Shown piece by piece: positions 10,629 through 19,555 of a stretch of DNA of 64,000 bases. The DNA is from Pseudoneurospora amorphoporcata (taxonomy: Eukaryota; Ascomycota; Sordariomycetes; Sordariales; Sordariaceae): assembly GCA_033297205.1 (NCBI GenBank), contig MU859127.1, positions 62,001 to 126,000 of the forward strand, in the 5' to 3' direction. The notes below the pieces were generated by a model. It worked only from the letters and a program-made list of their open reading frames with translations. It did no database searches and was not told the origin of the DNA. Every line of letters starts with the position of its first letter. Positions within the stretch are counted from its first letter, which is position 1. The position numbers were made by a program, and so were the translations under genes.

Positions 10629-11256
10629 AACTGCAGGGGTCAATCAATCCCTTCTACCTCTACGGGCCGACTCCTGATCATACAGTTCGCATCGTTCAGC
10701 CAACTATAGTAGGCGGTGAGACTAGAGGGTAGCTGTGAAGACACTCGTGCTGGCATGGGCACCTACCTAGTGTCGTTCAACCTTGCAGTCTCGACAGTCG
10801 GGGCTGGAAGACAGACAGGGTTAATAGGTATTGATAATGGGGTTTGCTGATGTGCTTCCAGGAAGGGTGGGGAAGAGGCAGGAAACATTCACCACCTATC
10901 AAACTGTTGAAGGAAAAATTGGATATCTTGCATTACACATTACCTAGTAGTTAATTGTATACTGGAAGGAAGCCAGGATGGTAGTTAGGTAATCTAGCGG
11001 GTTTAGCTAGAGGTAGCAATTGGAAATCACCTATCAAGTTGTCACCTGTGCTCGCCGTGCACTCGCTGTGCACATTCAATACTTGGGAACACCTAAGCCA
11101 CGTCCAGTTACGATTTTGGTAGTCGTTTCCTAAAATAACTCTTAGCAGCAGCCTACTAGAATATAATCCAACAACACCACCATCCAATAATCGAACACAT
11201 CCAATAATCTTAATACCAAATTCCTTCCTCCTCCCTATTCCTCTCCCTCTCCCTTC

Positions 11257-12696
11257 CTACACCAAAGCGAAATCCCTCAAAAAATCCCTCCTCAACTCCA
11301 TCCTCACCCGTCCATGTTTCTCCAAAAGTCTCCTCTCCAGAGCCTCCCTCACCCATAGGTTCCCCTCCTCACCCATCTCCTCACGCACCTTTCCCTTTCC
11401 ACCCCCCCCCTTCCCCCTCTTCTTCCCCCGTTCCTCCCACTCTTCTTTCCAAACCTCCTTCAAATCCGCATCATCCTCCGCCGTCCAGATCCCCGGCACG
11501 TCATCCGGCAAACTATGTCCATCCCCACTCGCTAGCGCGTGGATCGCCCGTCCGGCAATGACAGGATCGTGCGTGGTGGCTAGGAGCCCGCGGGCGCAGT
11601 GTCGTTTCTTGTAGCCCAGCGACATGTAGCGGTCGCGGATGGCGATGGGGTCTTCGGAGAATATGTCGACGCCTTTGTAGCCGCCTTTGTAGAGGCCTGC
11701 ATGGGGTGGCGGGGTTGGTGGTGGATTTGGTGGGTATGATGGGCGTGGGCGTGGGTGGCGTTGTTGATGGACCAAGGCTGAGAGGGAAGATCGTAGTGCT
11801 GCTGAGGACCGGGGAGGTTGGGGATGAGGGTGACGGTGAGAGGAGGAGGATGGTCGGGCAAGGCGTTGCTGGTTGCTGCCGCCTCTGTTATTGTCTGAGA
11901 CCAATGGGTCGGGAGGGATAGGACGGAAGCGAGGAGGTGAGATGAGAGAAACAATACGAGGTGGTACAGTATCTCTTGGAGGAAGTTGTCTGAGAGCTAC
12001 TGGGGCTCCCGTGGAAGGGCGAGGGGCGGGAACAGGAGAGCGTCTTCGCTCGGGAGGAGGCCGGAGAGGGTTGATGGGCGGGGCGAAGGCGTCACTACTT
12101 GAATCCGAGTCTTCTTCTTCTTCTTCATCTGCGGGAATGTAATTTGATTCGCTCTCTGCTCGTGGTCGAGTAGCAGACTTTTTCTGCGCTGCTTGTGATT
12201 TCGAGGCTGGAGAAGGTCGAAGGGACAGAGCCCTTTCCACTGTAGGCTGTAGAAATTGTTGTGGCTGCGTAATGAAAGCGTTCTCGTTGTCTTCTCTGTC
12301 CTCTTCTGCCTCGTAGTACACCTCGTCATCTCCGACCCCAAACATGGGCATCTCTTCATCGGCATTGTCATTGATCAGGGTAACATCAGCAGCCTCCTCT
12401 GGCCTGGAGGCTACTTCCGGAATCGGTGGGAGCGGAGATTGCCATTTCTTAGACGGCGATTCTGGTACCTCGTCATCCACATCGTATCGTAGCCGTTTCC
12501 TAGTCATGCTAGCCAGCGGGGTGGATATTAAATGATCAATGTTCCTCTTCAAGCCCTCCGAAGATGTGAAGGCTCCTATGATGGGCGGTGAGGATCGAAA
12601 CTCGGTGGTATTTGGGTCTGGAGGTAGTGTGGTGTTTTCTGCTTCGTCAGCATCAATCTCCTTTCCCCCCTCCTCTATTTCCTCGTTTTCCGCTTC

Positions 12697-12738
<42 letters not shown>

Positions 12739-14899
12739 TTCTTCTTCTTCTTCTTCTTCTTCTTCTTCTTCTTCTTCTTCTTCTTCTTCTTCCTCGTTAC
12801 TATCTTGATCTGTCCCCTGATCGAACCCGTCCAAGTCAGCTTCCTTGTAGCATTCTTCGAAATCAGCAAGGTGTTCCTGGAATGCTGCTTGCAGCTGGTT
12901 GGGTACGCCTGGCTCGGCAATCCAGTCAAAACCCAAGAATTCAGCAATTTCTTGCCAGTCCCGTGCGTGAGCAGGGACATGTTGTTTCGTAACCGCGGTC
13001 CACAACTCCCACATGTCTACAGCTTTACCGCCAATTGTGACCCAAGTGAGCGGATCAGTGTCAAGGCCTTCGTTATACAGGCTGAACCAAGTGTAGAAGT
13101 GTTGTCTTGGATTTTGTGCGTGCCCCGAGGAAACCCATTCTTCCGGTGATTGTCCAAGGTCGACGGACCCTTCATCTTCACTGTACATGTCGGCCTCCTC
13201 ACCCCGTTGCTCAGACTGGGACTTTGCAAGGACAGGTGCACAAGCGTACCGCGTCAAATAACCCTGTGCAAGAGCTTGAAATGATACCAAACTCGATCGC
13301 CATGGCCATTTTTTGCGCTCGTGCCAAGACCGCCATGCTCGTTGAATGATAGAAGCGCTCTTATCCTTCTTCTTATCTTCCTGGAGCAAGCGGGCTCGTT
13401 TGTTGATCTCTTCGAGTCGCGAGACCCGCAAAGGTGTCGAGCGAGGCGATGACTTTTTGTGTGCAGAGCTTGCAATTGCAGCGCTTACAGGACGCACGGG
13501 TGAACTCTTGGTAGGGACATCCTGACGCGCTTTGCCATTCAGGGCTGCTGAAAGCCGCCTCTTAGCCGCGGCTTGATCAGCGCTCTTAGGCGTCGCCTTG
13601 ACTTCGGGACGAGTGATGGCCCTTGGAGTTGGCTCAGGAAGGCTGGGCTCAGGAACAATCAGGTCGGCAGAGTCAGCAGGTTCATCTTCGTCCAGGTTCG
13701 TTGTAGCCTGCAGTTGATCAATCCATCGTTTTCGCCAAAACTGCCAGCTGTGATGCGGATGTTGTTCCGCGAACTCCTTGTAAATCATGGTTCCCTGTAA
13801 ACTTTCCCCTTGTCGGTTCATCTGTTTGACGTATTTGATCAAAGTCTGGTCATCTTCATCGGTGAAGGTAACTCTGCCGCCGGCGGGTTGAGAGGAAGGT
13901 GGCTCGGCAGGATCATCTTCCTCCAGGTTCGTTGTATCCTGTAGGCTTTTGACCCATCTGCTTCGCCAAGACTGCCAACTGTGATGTGGATGTCGTTTCG
14001 CGAACTCCTGGTAAATGTTATTTCCCTGAAGACTTTCTCCTTGGCTGTTCACCTGTTTAAGGTATCTGATCAAATCCTGGTCATCTTGTTTGGTAAATTT
14101 GACTCTGGTAGCGGGAGCAATGACAGGCGAAGACGGTTGAGCTTGTGAGCGGCTTGGGGCCGGAGTGTGTACGGAAGGCGTGCCAACTTTTCTATTTTCC
14201 TTTTTGGATCGGGCATGAGAAGGTGGTGATGCCTGTGCCGGTGCTGGTGGTGGTGGTGGCTCAAAGCCCTGAGGAAGCAGTCCGGCCAGCGTATCCCTGT
14301 GTTGATGATCGTATTGCTTGATGAAACGATTTCTCCATGACTGCCATGTGTGCTGAGGATACTTTTCCGCGAGATCCATATAAGTCTTGTTGCCGCGGAT
14401 AGCTTCGCCCGACCTCTCTTTCTGCAAGACCCAGTGAAGAAGGATGTTGTCGTCCTGTGGCGTGTAGTTGGTCCGAGTGCTCTTGGTAGACATTTCAGGA
14501 CGTGCTCCCTTGGCAGTGGGATGGTCGATGGTGTACATGTCTATGTCGGCCAGTTGACCGTCGCTGATGGAATCTGTAATGTACTTCCAGGATACAGAGC
14601 CGGCAGGAGCATCTTTGCGGACATGGTCTGCAATGATAATGGCTGCATGCTTTTCAAGAAGGACCGTCTTCCCTCCATTGGCCTATGTGTGAAGTGTGTC
14701 AGTGCATTTGGTTCAAAGAAGGAGAACAGCCGACACATACCTTGAGTGAGTCTATCAAGAACTTGCGAGCTGGCACCCTCTGGGAAACCCAAAACTTGAG
14801 ACCGTTAAAGAGAGTGCCCTCGTATTTATTTTTGTTGTTGTTTCCATCCGGAGTCCCATTGGGCAGGACTCCTTCGTAGACGATTCCGGCTGACGGCAT
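11257..14899 (-). CDS. rap1: Telomere-binding protein Rap1 (BRCT, three Myb repeats, C-terminal Rap1 domain)
   Basis: Two exons on the minus strand: 14899-14741 and 14682-11257, with a 58-nt intron (GTATGT..CATAG), giving 1194 aa. Rap1 sits in shelterin-like complexes at telomeres and also regulates transcription. Residues about 5-100 form a BRCT-like domain across the intron (GLKFWVSQRVPARKFLID, then AAIIIADHV). Three Rap1-type Myb repeats follow at about 124-178, 247-299 and 324-376; each pairs a DD-acidic start with HTWQSWR or HHSWQSWR. An IQ-like helix is at about 495-531 (IIQRAWRSWHERKKWPW). An ARID/BRIGHT-like segment spans about 578-664 (GGKAVDMWELW, DWQEIAEFLGF). A Glu/Asp tract coded by a CTT/ATC microsatellite is at about 682-726. 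The C-terminal region (about 1100-1194) has MSLGYKKRHCARGLLATTHD and GIWTAEDDADL, typical of Rap1 C-terminal domains. The first Myb repeat is the most divergent. Confidence 0.9.
12698..12792 (-). repeat. In-frame (ATC)n/(TTC)n microsatellite coding the Rap1 acidic tract
   Basis: On the plus strand about 13 TCA units run into about 18 CTT units. Read on the minus strand in the rap1 frame they give a block of Glu followed by a block of Asp. It is a triplet repeat, so length change keeps the frame. Confidence 0.9.
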
Positions 14900-14927
14900 T
14901 CTGAGTCGGAGAATGCCTAGGCTATTG

Positions 14928-14937
14928 CCCTAACCCT
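14928..14937 (-). repeat. Telomere-like motif next to the rap1 start
   Basis: CCCTAACCCT on the plus strand (AGGGTTAGGG in the sense of rap1), 29 nt upstream of the rap1 ATG and so in its 5' leader or core promoter. It matches about 1.7 units of the TTAGGG telomere repeat used by filamentous ascomycetes. Confidence 0.6.
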
Positions 14938-15357
14938 GGGTCTGGGCTTGAACGCAAGAAGAAACAAGGCGTCATTTGCACACTTTAATTCATGGTTCCA
15001 AAAAAAGGGCTTGGGTGTAGAGCGATGGCGGGCAAATTGCATCGAGTGGTGGTCGATTTAATGTTTTGGCAGATTTGGCGATGGCCTCACTTCCGTTTGC
15101 GACCGTGGCGTTGGGCTCAGTATGCAAAAGTGCGTGTGGAGGGGGGAACCAAAAAGAAAAGGGCAAATGACGGAGAGAAGTGAAATATTTGATAGCCTGA
15201 AGCGCACCAATGTCAGCACCAGTATGGAACCTTCCACTTCTTCCACTTGAAAGTCCAACCGCCGTGCCTTCCCTCTTCTTTGTTGCGCGCGTGTTTGGCG
15301 TGGACCTGACCCCTCGTCGTTCGCGCTCTCGCGGGACAGGAAGAAACAGTGCATACA

Positions 15358-15373
15358 CCCTAACCCTAACCCC
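15358..15373 (+). repeat. Telomere-like motif, 2.5 units
   Basis: CCCTAACCCTAACCCC in the rap1-swf1 intergenic region, about 440 bp upstream of the swf1 ATG and 460 bp from the rap1 ATG. It is among the longest interstitial telomere-like matches in the window. Confidence 0.65.
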
Positions 15374-15810
15374 ATTCCTAGGCATCCACCACGACAGTCT
15401 TGGCATTATTTGGGCTGACCTCGTCCTTTCACTTCGTCTTCGTCTCTCAACTTCTCCTTCTGCCACTTGTTATCGCAATGATATTCTTCATTTTCCATTC
15501 TTTTCACTTTGACTCTTGATGTCTTTGTTTTTTCCGTTCATCAAGTCCTTTTCCCACACCCAACCCGTCCATTCCTCACAGTCCTCCTCTGTTTGCCCCC
15601 TGAGAACAGCTTGTTTACAGGGGTATTCGCTGGCCGAAACACCCGGGGAGTTGACCTTTACAAAGAAAGTCAAGGAGGAAACAACAACAACCAATATAGC
15701 CCGGTTTGCCAGGATACATTACACATAGTACCCAGAATCCGGATTATGATTCTCACTTTCCGGAAGACAACAAGTGAAGGAAACAAGAAGAAGGAATCGG
15801 CAGCACCACC

Positions 15811-17169
15811 ATGGGCACCATCGCAATCATCGCCGCCGTCATTCTTGGCATCTCATTCATGACCTTTGTGGCTTTTTTTGGCAGACTACCTGCACTACGG
15901 TACATCAACAAATCTTCCTCTCACTCAACTCCTCCATCTTCATTGCTAACTGCTGTGATCAAAAGAAACACCCCCATCTCCTTCCTCCACCGCCTAATCT
16001 GGATCCACCTCCCCAACGGCCTCCTCGCCGTCGATCGCACCTTGACCAACGGGCGGCTGACCAGCTCCCTCACCCGCCTGGCCCGTTACCTCTGGTACGA
16101 CCAGCACCCGACCATCCTCATCTTCTTCTTTTTGTTGCTCGCCATCGGCGAATACCTGTATCTCCCCGTCGCCTGGCCCCAGCTTTCCTTCACCCACAAA
16201 GTGTTGGGCACCCTCGCCATGCTTTTTCCCTATTTATTCCTCTACCTCTCAGCCTTCACCGATCCGGGCACCATCAAGGCCGAAACGCACGTGCGGGAAA
16301 TGGCCCGCTACCCCTACGATTTCTCCTTGTTTCATCCGGGCACCACGTGCGAGACGTGTCGTCTCCTCAAACCGGCTCGCTCCAAACACTGCAGCATCTG
16401 CAAGAAGTGCGTGGGCAGGATGGACCACCATTGCATCTTCATCAACAACTGCGTGGGCGCCAATAACCAGCGGTGGTTCATTCTGTTGCTGCTGAGCACG
16501 GCCATCCTGACCTTGTACGGCGGCGTGCTAGGGCTGGGGATTATCCGCAGCAAAATCCAGGCGCGGTTCCCTTACTGGACTTTGATGCCGTGGTGGACTT
16601 CCACCCAAGCGTGGCAAGATGGCACTCTGGATTTCCACCGCTGGCTGGTCCTCTGGAGCTGGGGGCTGCAGTCGGGAGTGGCCATGGGATCCGTGACGCT
16701 GCTGGCGCTGCTGACCACGCCGTTGGTTTGGGGGCTGTTGGGCTATCATCTTTGGTTGGTGTATTGCGGGACGACGACGAACGAGACTATGAAGTGGCAG
16801 GATTGGCAGGCCGAGATGCATGAGGGTGGCGTGTATAAGCGGAGGATGGATTCCACACAAAACAGGGTCAAGGATCTGAAAGTTGAGCCGGCGTGGACGA
16901 GGTGGCCTGTCGAGGCGGAGCAGATCATGGTTAGGACCGATGATGGGAAGCCGCCGAGGTCGAGTCATGGGTTGCCGGGCGAGGGGGAGTGGGAGGCGGT
17001 TTGGAGGTTGAAGGATGTGGAGAATCTCTATGATATTGGGTTGTGGGATAATTTAGTGGATGTCTTCTTGCCGTACTTTATGTTTAAGGAGGCCAAGGGC
17101 GGGAGGAGTCCGGTTGATGAGCGGGAGTTTGGGAGGGAGAGAGGGAGGCATACGAGGCGGAGTTCTTGA
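15811..17169 (+). CDS. swf1: Palmitoyltransferase Swf1 (DHHC family)
   Basis: DHHC-type protein S-acyltransferase of the Swf1 group. It palmitoylates juxtamembrane cysteines of membrane proteins such as SNAREs in the ER/Golgi system. The genomic span is fully open (452 codons), but I infer a 66-nt intron at 15900-15965 (GTACAT..AAAAG with a GCTAACTGC branch site). Its removal gives PALRNTPISFLHRL and a protein of 430 aa, in keeping with fungal Swf1. The N-terminus is a membrane anchor (IIAAVILGISFMTFVAFF). More membrane segments lie near residues 85-105, 120-140, 205-230 and 275-300. The zinc/DHHC domain is CETCRLLKPARSKHCSICKK followed by GRMDHHCIFINNCVGANNQR near 158-200, with the DHHC at about 181. 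The TTxE-type motif after the last membrane segment reads GTTTNE. Confidence 0.93.
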   Translation: MGTIAIIAAVILGISFMTFVAFFGRLPALRYINKSSSHSTPPSSLLTAVIKRNTPISFLHRLIWIHLPNGLLAVDRTLTNGRLTSSLTRLARYLWYDQHPTILIFFFLLLAIGEYLYLPVAWPQLSFTHKVLGTLAMLFPYLFLYLSAFTDPGTIKAETHVREMARYPYDFSLFHPGTTCETCRLLKPARSKHCSICKKCVGRMDHHCIFINNCVGANNQRWFILLLLSTAILTLYGGVLGLGIIRSKIQARFPYWTLMPWWTSTQAWQDGTLDFHRWLVLWSWGLQSGVAMGSVTLLALLTTPLVWGLLGYHLWLVYCGTTTNETMKWQDWQAEMHEGGVYKRRMDSTQNRVKDLKVEPAWTRWPVEAEQIMVRTDDGKPPRSSHGLPGEGEWEAVWRLKDVENLYDIGLWDNLVDVFLPYFMFKEAKGGRSPVDEREFGRERGRHTRRSS

Positions 17170-17415
17170 GTGATGATGTTTTTGTGAGATTTGGGATACC
17201 CATAGATGTCTTTGAGAGTAGACAGATGTTGGCACGTATAGACACGCATGCGATCGCTTTCCTAACATTGTCTTTCATGCAACGAGTTTGTCATGATTTC
17301 TCCGGGATTCCTCATTCAAAAGGGGTATCAAGTCTATCGGCATTGCTTCCAATGGTACATAAAATAATACAGTGACTTACGGTTCCAAAAACTGACATCC
17401 GATCGTCTCAAACAC

Positions 17416-18930
17416 CTAGAACGACGCCTTTTCCCGGCCTCCCTTCGGGTTCGTTGTCCCCTGGTGCGGCGTTGCCCACACAATCTGATCAAACGGTATA
17501 ATCTTGCTCGCCGTCGGCGCCGGCTTCGTCACTACACTTCCCAATTCCGGCGCCTCCTCATCCGCCAGCGCGCGCTCGTCTCTAACCAGCCCAGCCATCT
17601 TCGCAATCGCCAACCGTGCGCCCGCAATACCCAACCCAGCATTCCTCGGGTCACCCGCACCCGTAACCCACAACTCCCTCTCCCATCCTTTACCCTCCAC
17701 CCACGTCAAGCTCTCCTCCTCGATCTTCCTCAGCTCCTCCCACACTTTGACACACATATCCCCAATCGATCCCTTTTCCCTCTCCTTGCCCGCACCTTGA
17801 TGGTACTCCTCCATGCTGTCAATCTTATCCGCCTTTGTCAGAATAATGGTCGTCCTGACGCCCGCATCTCTCAACATGCCCAGCACGGCCCTATCGTCCT
17901 TCTTGACGCCCGCCACCGAATCAATCAGCACCACGGCGCCCTTCAACATTTTTCGTTTTTCCAAGTACTTGATGATCTCCTTGCCCCACTCGGACTGCGA
18001 GTTGAATCCGTAACCGGGCATGTCCACGAGAATCAGCTGATTCGTCGGCTTCCTTTCCTTGCTGAACTTGGTTTTCTCCTCCCTCCTTTCGGACCTCGAC
18101 TTTATTCTCGTTTCGCCCTGCTCCTCCGGCTCGGCCTCCTTCTTGGGCGGCGCCACTTTGGGCGGGGGCCCAAACCCGTACGCGTTCATTGTCTTGGTGC
18201 TGCCGGCGTGGGCAGAGGTGATGGCGCGACCAGCTCGACGGGCTTCGAGACCGTGGGCGCGACCGGCGGCGGCGCCTGCGGCTCCCGAGAGGGCGTTGAT
18301 GAGGGTCGACTTGCCCACGTTGGAGCGGCCCAGGATGCAGACTTCGGGCACGTGGGTGTTGACGGGGAAGTTGAGGAAGCGCGGGGCGGCGTACATGAAG
18401 TAGGGCTTTTGGCAGGTGAAGATGTGGGTGGCGGCGAAGAGGGAGTTGGGCGTCGGGGCGGGGGCGGGGATGGCGAGCTGGTTGGGGTCGTTGGAGGGCG
18501 GGGGGAGGAAGGAGAAGGAGGAGGGCGCTTTTTCGACTGGGCCTGAGGGCTTCTTCTTTTTTGGTTTGGGTTTTTCTGACTGTGGCTCTTTGGGTTTCTC
18601 GGGCTGTTGTTTCGCTTTGGGCTTTTCCGGTTGCCTCGCTTTCGGCTTCTCGAATAGCTGCTTCTCTTTGGGCTTTTCGGATTGCCTTGTTCCGGGCTTT
18701 TCCGACTGTCTTTCCCTGGGCTTCTCTGATAGTGTTGGTGTAGATCGTAATGCAGGTCTTGCTGTCAAGCGTTGTCGTGCTTCGGTCGCTGTCGTGGAGG
18801 TGAAGAGACGGATGGAGGAGATGGGGACACCGACTGCGACAGGTCGGGAGGCTGCGAGTTGTCGGAGGACTAGAAATGTTAGGTTTGGAGGTATGGCCAA
18901 AATACTGGCCATTGTCCTTTGGTTCGTCAT
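17416..18930 (-). CDS. EngB/YihA-type GTP-binding protein, probably mitochondrial
   Basis: Single-exon gene of 504 aa; an in-frame ATG at 18912 would give 498 aa starting MASILAIPPNLTFLVLRQL, a good mitochondrial presequence. The GTPase domain belongs to the EngB family, whose members assist assembly of the large ribosomal subunit in bacteria and, in fungi, mitochondria. Visible are G1 GRSNVGKSTLINALSG near residue 200, G3 LVDMPGYGFN near 303, and G4 ILTKADKID near 366. The linker between presequence and GTPase (about 65-130) is a run of EKP-containing repeats (QSEKPKEKQ, QPEKPKAKQ and similar), then a KKKK patch. A charged insert is also present between G1 and G3. The gene is convergent with swf1 (246 bp apart) and divergent from fmc1. 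Confidence 0.88.
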   Translation of the reverse strand: MTNQRTMASILAIPPNLTFLVLRQLAASRPVAVGVPISSIRLFTSTTATEARQRLTARPALRSTPTLSEKPRERQSEKPGTRQSEKPKEKQLFEKPKARQPEKPKAKQQPEKPKEPQSEKPKPKKKKPSGPVEKAPSSFSFLPPPSNDPNQLAIPAPAPTPNSLFAATHIFTCQKPYFMYAAPRFLNFPVNTHVPEVCILGRSNVGKSTLINALSGAAGAAAGRAHGLEARRAGRAITSAHAGSTKTMNAYGFGPPPKVAPPKKEAEPEEQGETRIKSRSERREEKTKFSKERKPTNQLILVDMPGYGFNSQSEWGKEIIKYLEKRKMLKGAVVLIDSVAGVKKDDRAVLGMLRDAGVRTTIILTKADKIDSMEEYHQGAGKEREKGSIGDMCVKVWEELRKIEEESLTWVEGKGWERELWVTGAGDPRNAGLGIAGARLAIAKMAGLVRDERALADEEAPELGSVVTKPAPTASKIIPFDQIVWATPHQGTTNPKGGREKASF

Positions 18931-19198
18931 GGCCGAGTATGTTGAGCTTGTCGGGATGATCTTGTCTGGCGCAAAGAGAAGTCGCAGAATTCAATTCGAC
19001 TTTCTGTAATTGATATGCTAACCCAAATCCCGATAACACCAGCTTTGCCTGCCGCGAATGATGTCCAGGGTTAGGGTTGTACTAGAGCTAAATGGAGCTC
19101 TTTGGAGGAAGCTCGGGATATTTCTTTCTTCCCAAGTCCTCCACCAGTCCACCCACCACCACCCACCACATCGTCTCGCCCAAATCAAACACGTCAAA
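18931..19198. promoter_or_regulatory. Compact divergent promoter between the EngB-type gene and fmc1
   Basis: Only 268 bp separate the two ATGs. Near the middle is AGGGTTAGGGTT (19067-19078), two telomere-like units. A CCACCCACCACC stretch precedes fmc1. Both flanking products are predicted to act in mitochondrial biogenesis, so coordinated expression is plausible but not shown. Confidence 0.55.
19067..19078 (+). repeat. Telomere-like motif AGGGTTAGGGTT
   Basis: Two TTAGGG-phase units about 121 bp upstream of fmc1 and about 140 bp upstream of the EngB-type gene. Confidence 0.65.
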
Positions 19199-19555
19199 AT
19201 GTCTTCGGCGGCAAAGACCCATCTCCTCCATCTCTACCGCGCCTTCCTCCGCGAGCTTCCTCCCCGGCCCTTCCTCACCACCCCGCGCGCCCCCCTCCAC
19301 CAGCGCCTCCGCGACTTCGTCCAATCCGCCGCCGCTCCCGCCTCCACCGCCGCTGCCACACCCCTTCACAAGCCCTCCATCGCCGAAGCCGAGCAGCTCC
19401 TTGCATACCTCCAAGCACAGCGGGAATACGTCACTCTGTTGGAGCGCTACAACCCCGGCATGGGCATGGACGAGGAGACCAAAGTTAGGTTGACGGCCAA
19501 GAGGGTGGGTATGGACCTGCCCAAGGAGTTTAAGGATGGGGAGGAGGACAAGTAA
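19199..19555 (+). CDS. fmc1: ATP synthase assembly factor Fmc1 (LYR-motif protein)
   Basis: Single exon of 118 aa. The frame is open further upstream, but the ATG at 19199 (context TCAAAATG) fits the family. In yeast Fmc1 works in the mitochondrial matrix with Atp12 in assembly of the F1 part of ATP synthase, especially at high temperature. The N-terminus carries the LYR signature as LLHLYRAFLRELPPRPF (about residues 8-24), followed by an Ala/Pro-rich linker, then EAEQLLAYLQAQREYVTLLE and NPGMGMDEETKVRLTAKRVG, typical of Fmc1. Its short length (family 110-155 aa) is normal. It shares a 268-bp promoter with the EngB-type GTPase gene. Confidence 0.88.
   Translation: MSSAAKTHLLHLYRAFLRELPPRPFLTTPRAPLHQRLRDFVQSAAAPASTAAATPLHKPSIAEAEQLLAYLQAQREYVTLLERYNPGMGMDEETKVRLTAKRVGMDLPKEFKDGEEDK

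Larger units (their letters stand above)
9966..11256. other. Convergent intergenic region rich in microsatellites
   Basis: Lies between the 3' ends of the 7800 ORF and rap1. No gene is supported: open frames here are homopolymer artefacts of a CAC repeat (His, Pro or Thr/Val runs). Holds (CAC)21, an A-rich tract and a GGTCAG minisatellite, each listed separately. Confidence 0.6.
14900..15810. promoter_or_regulatory. Divergent promoter region of rap1 and swf1
   Basis: About 910 bp between the two start codons. It holds two telomere-like motifs, one at 14928-14937 close to the rap1 ATG and a longer one at 15358-15373. It also has pyrimidine-rich leader sequence at about 15480-15600 before swf1. 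Short frames within it lack coding features. Whether the region is one shared promoter or two abutting ones cannot be told from sequence. Confidence 0.5.
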
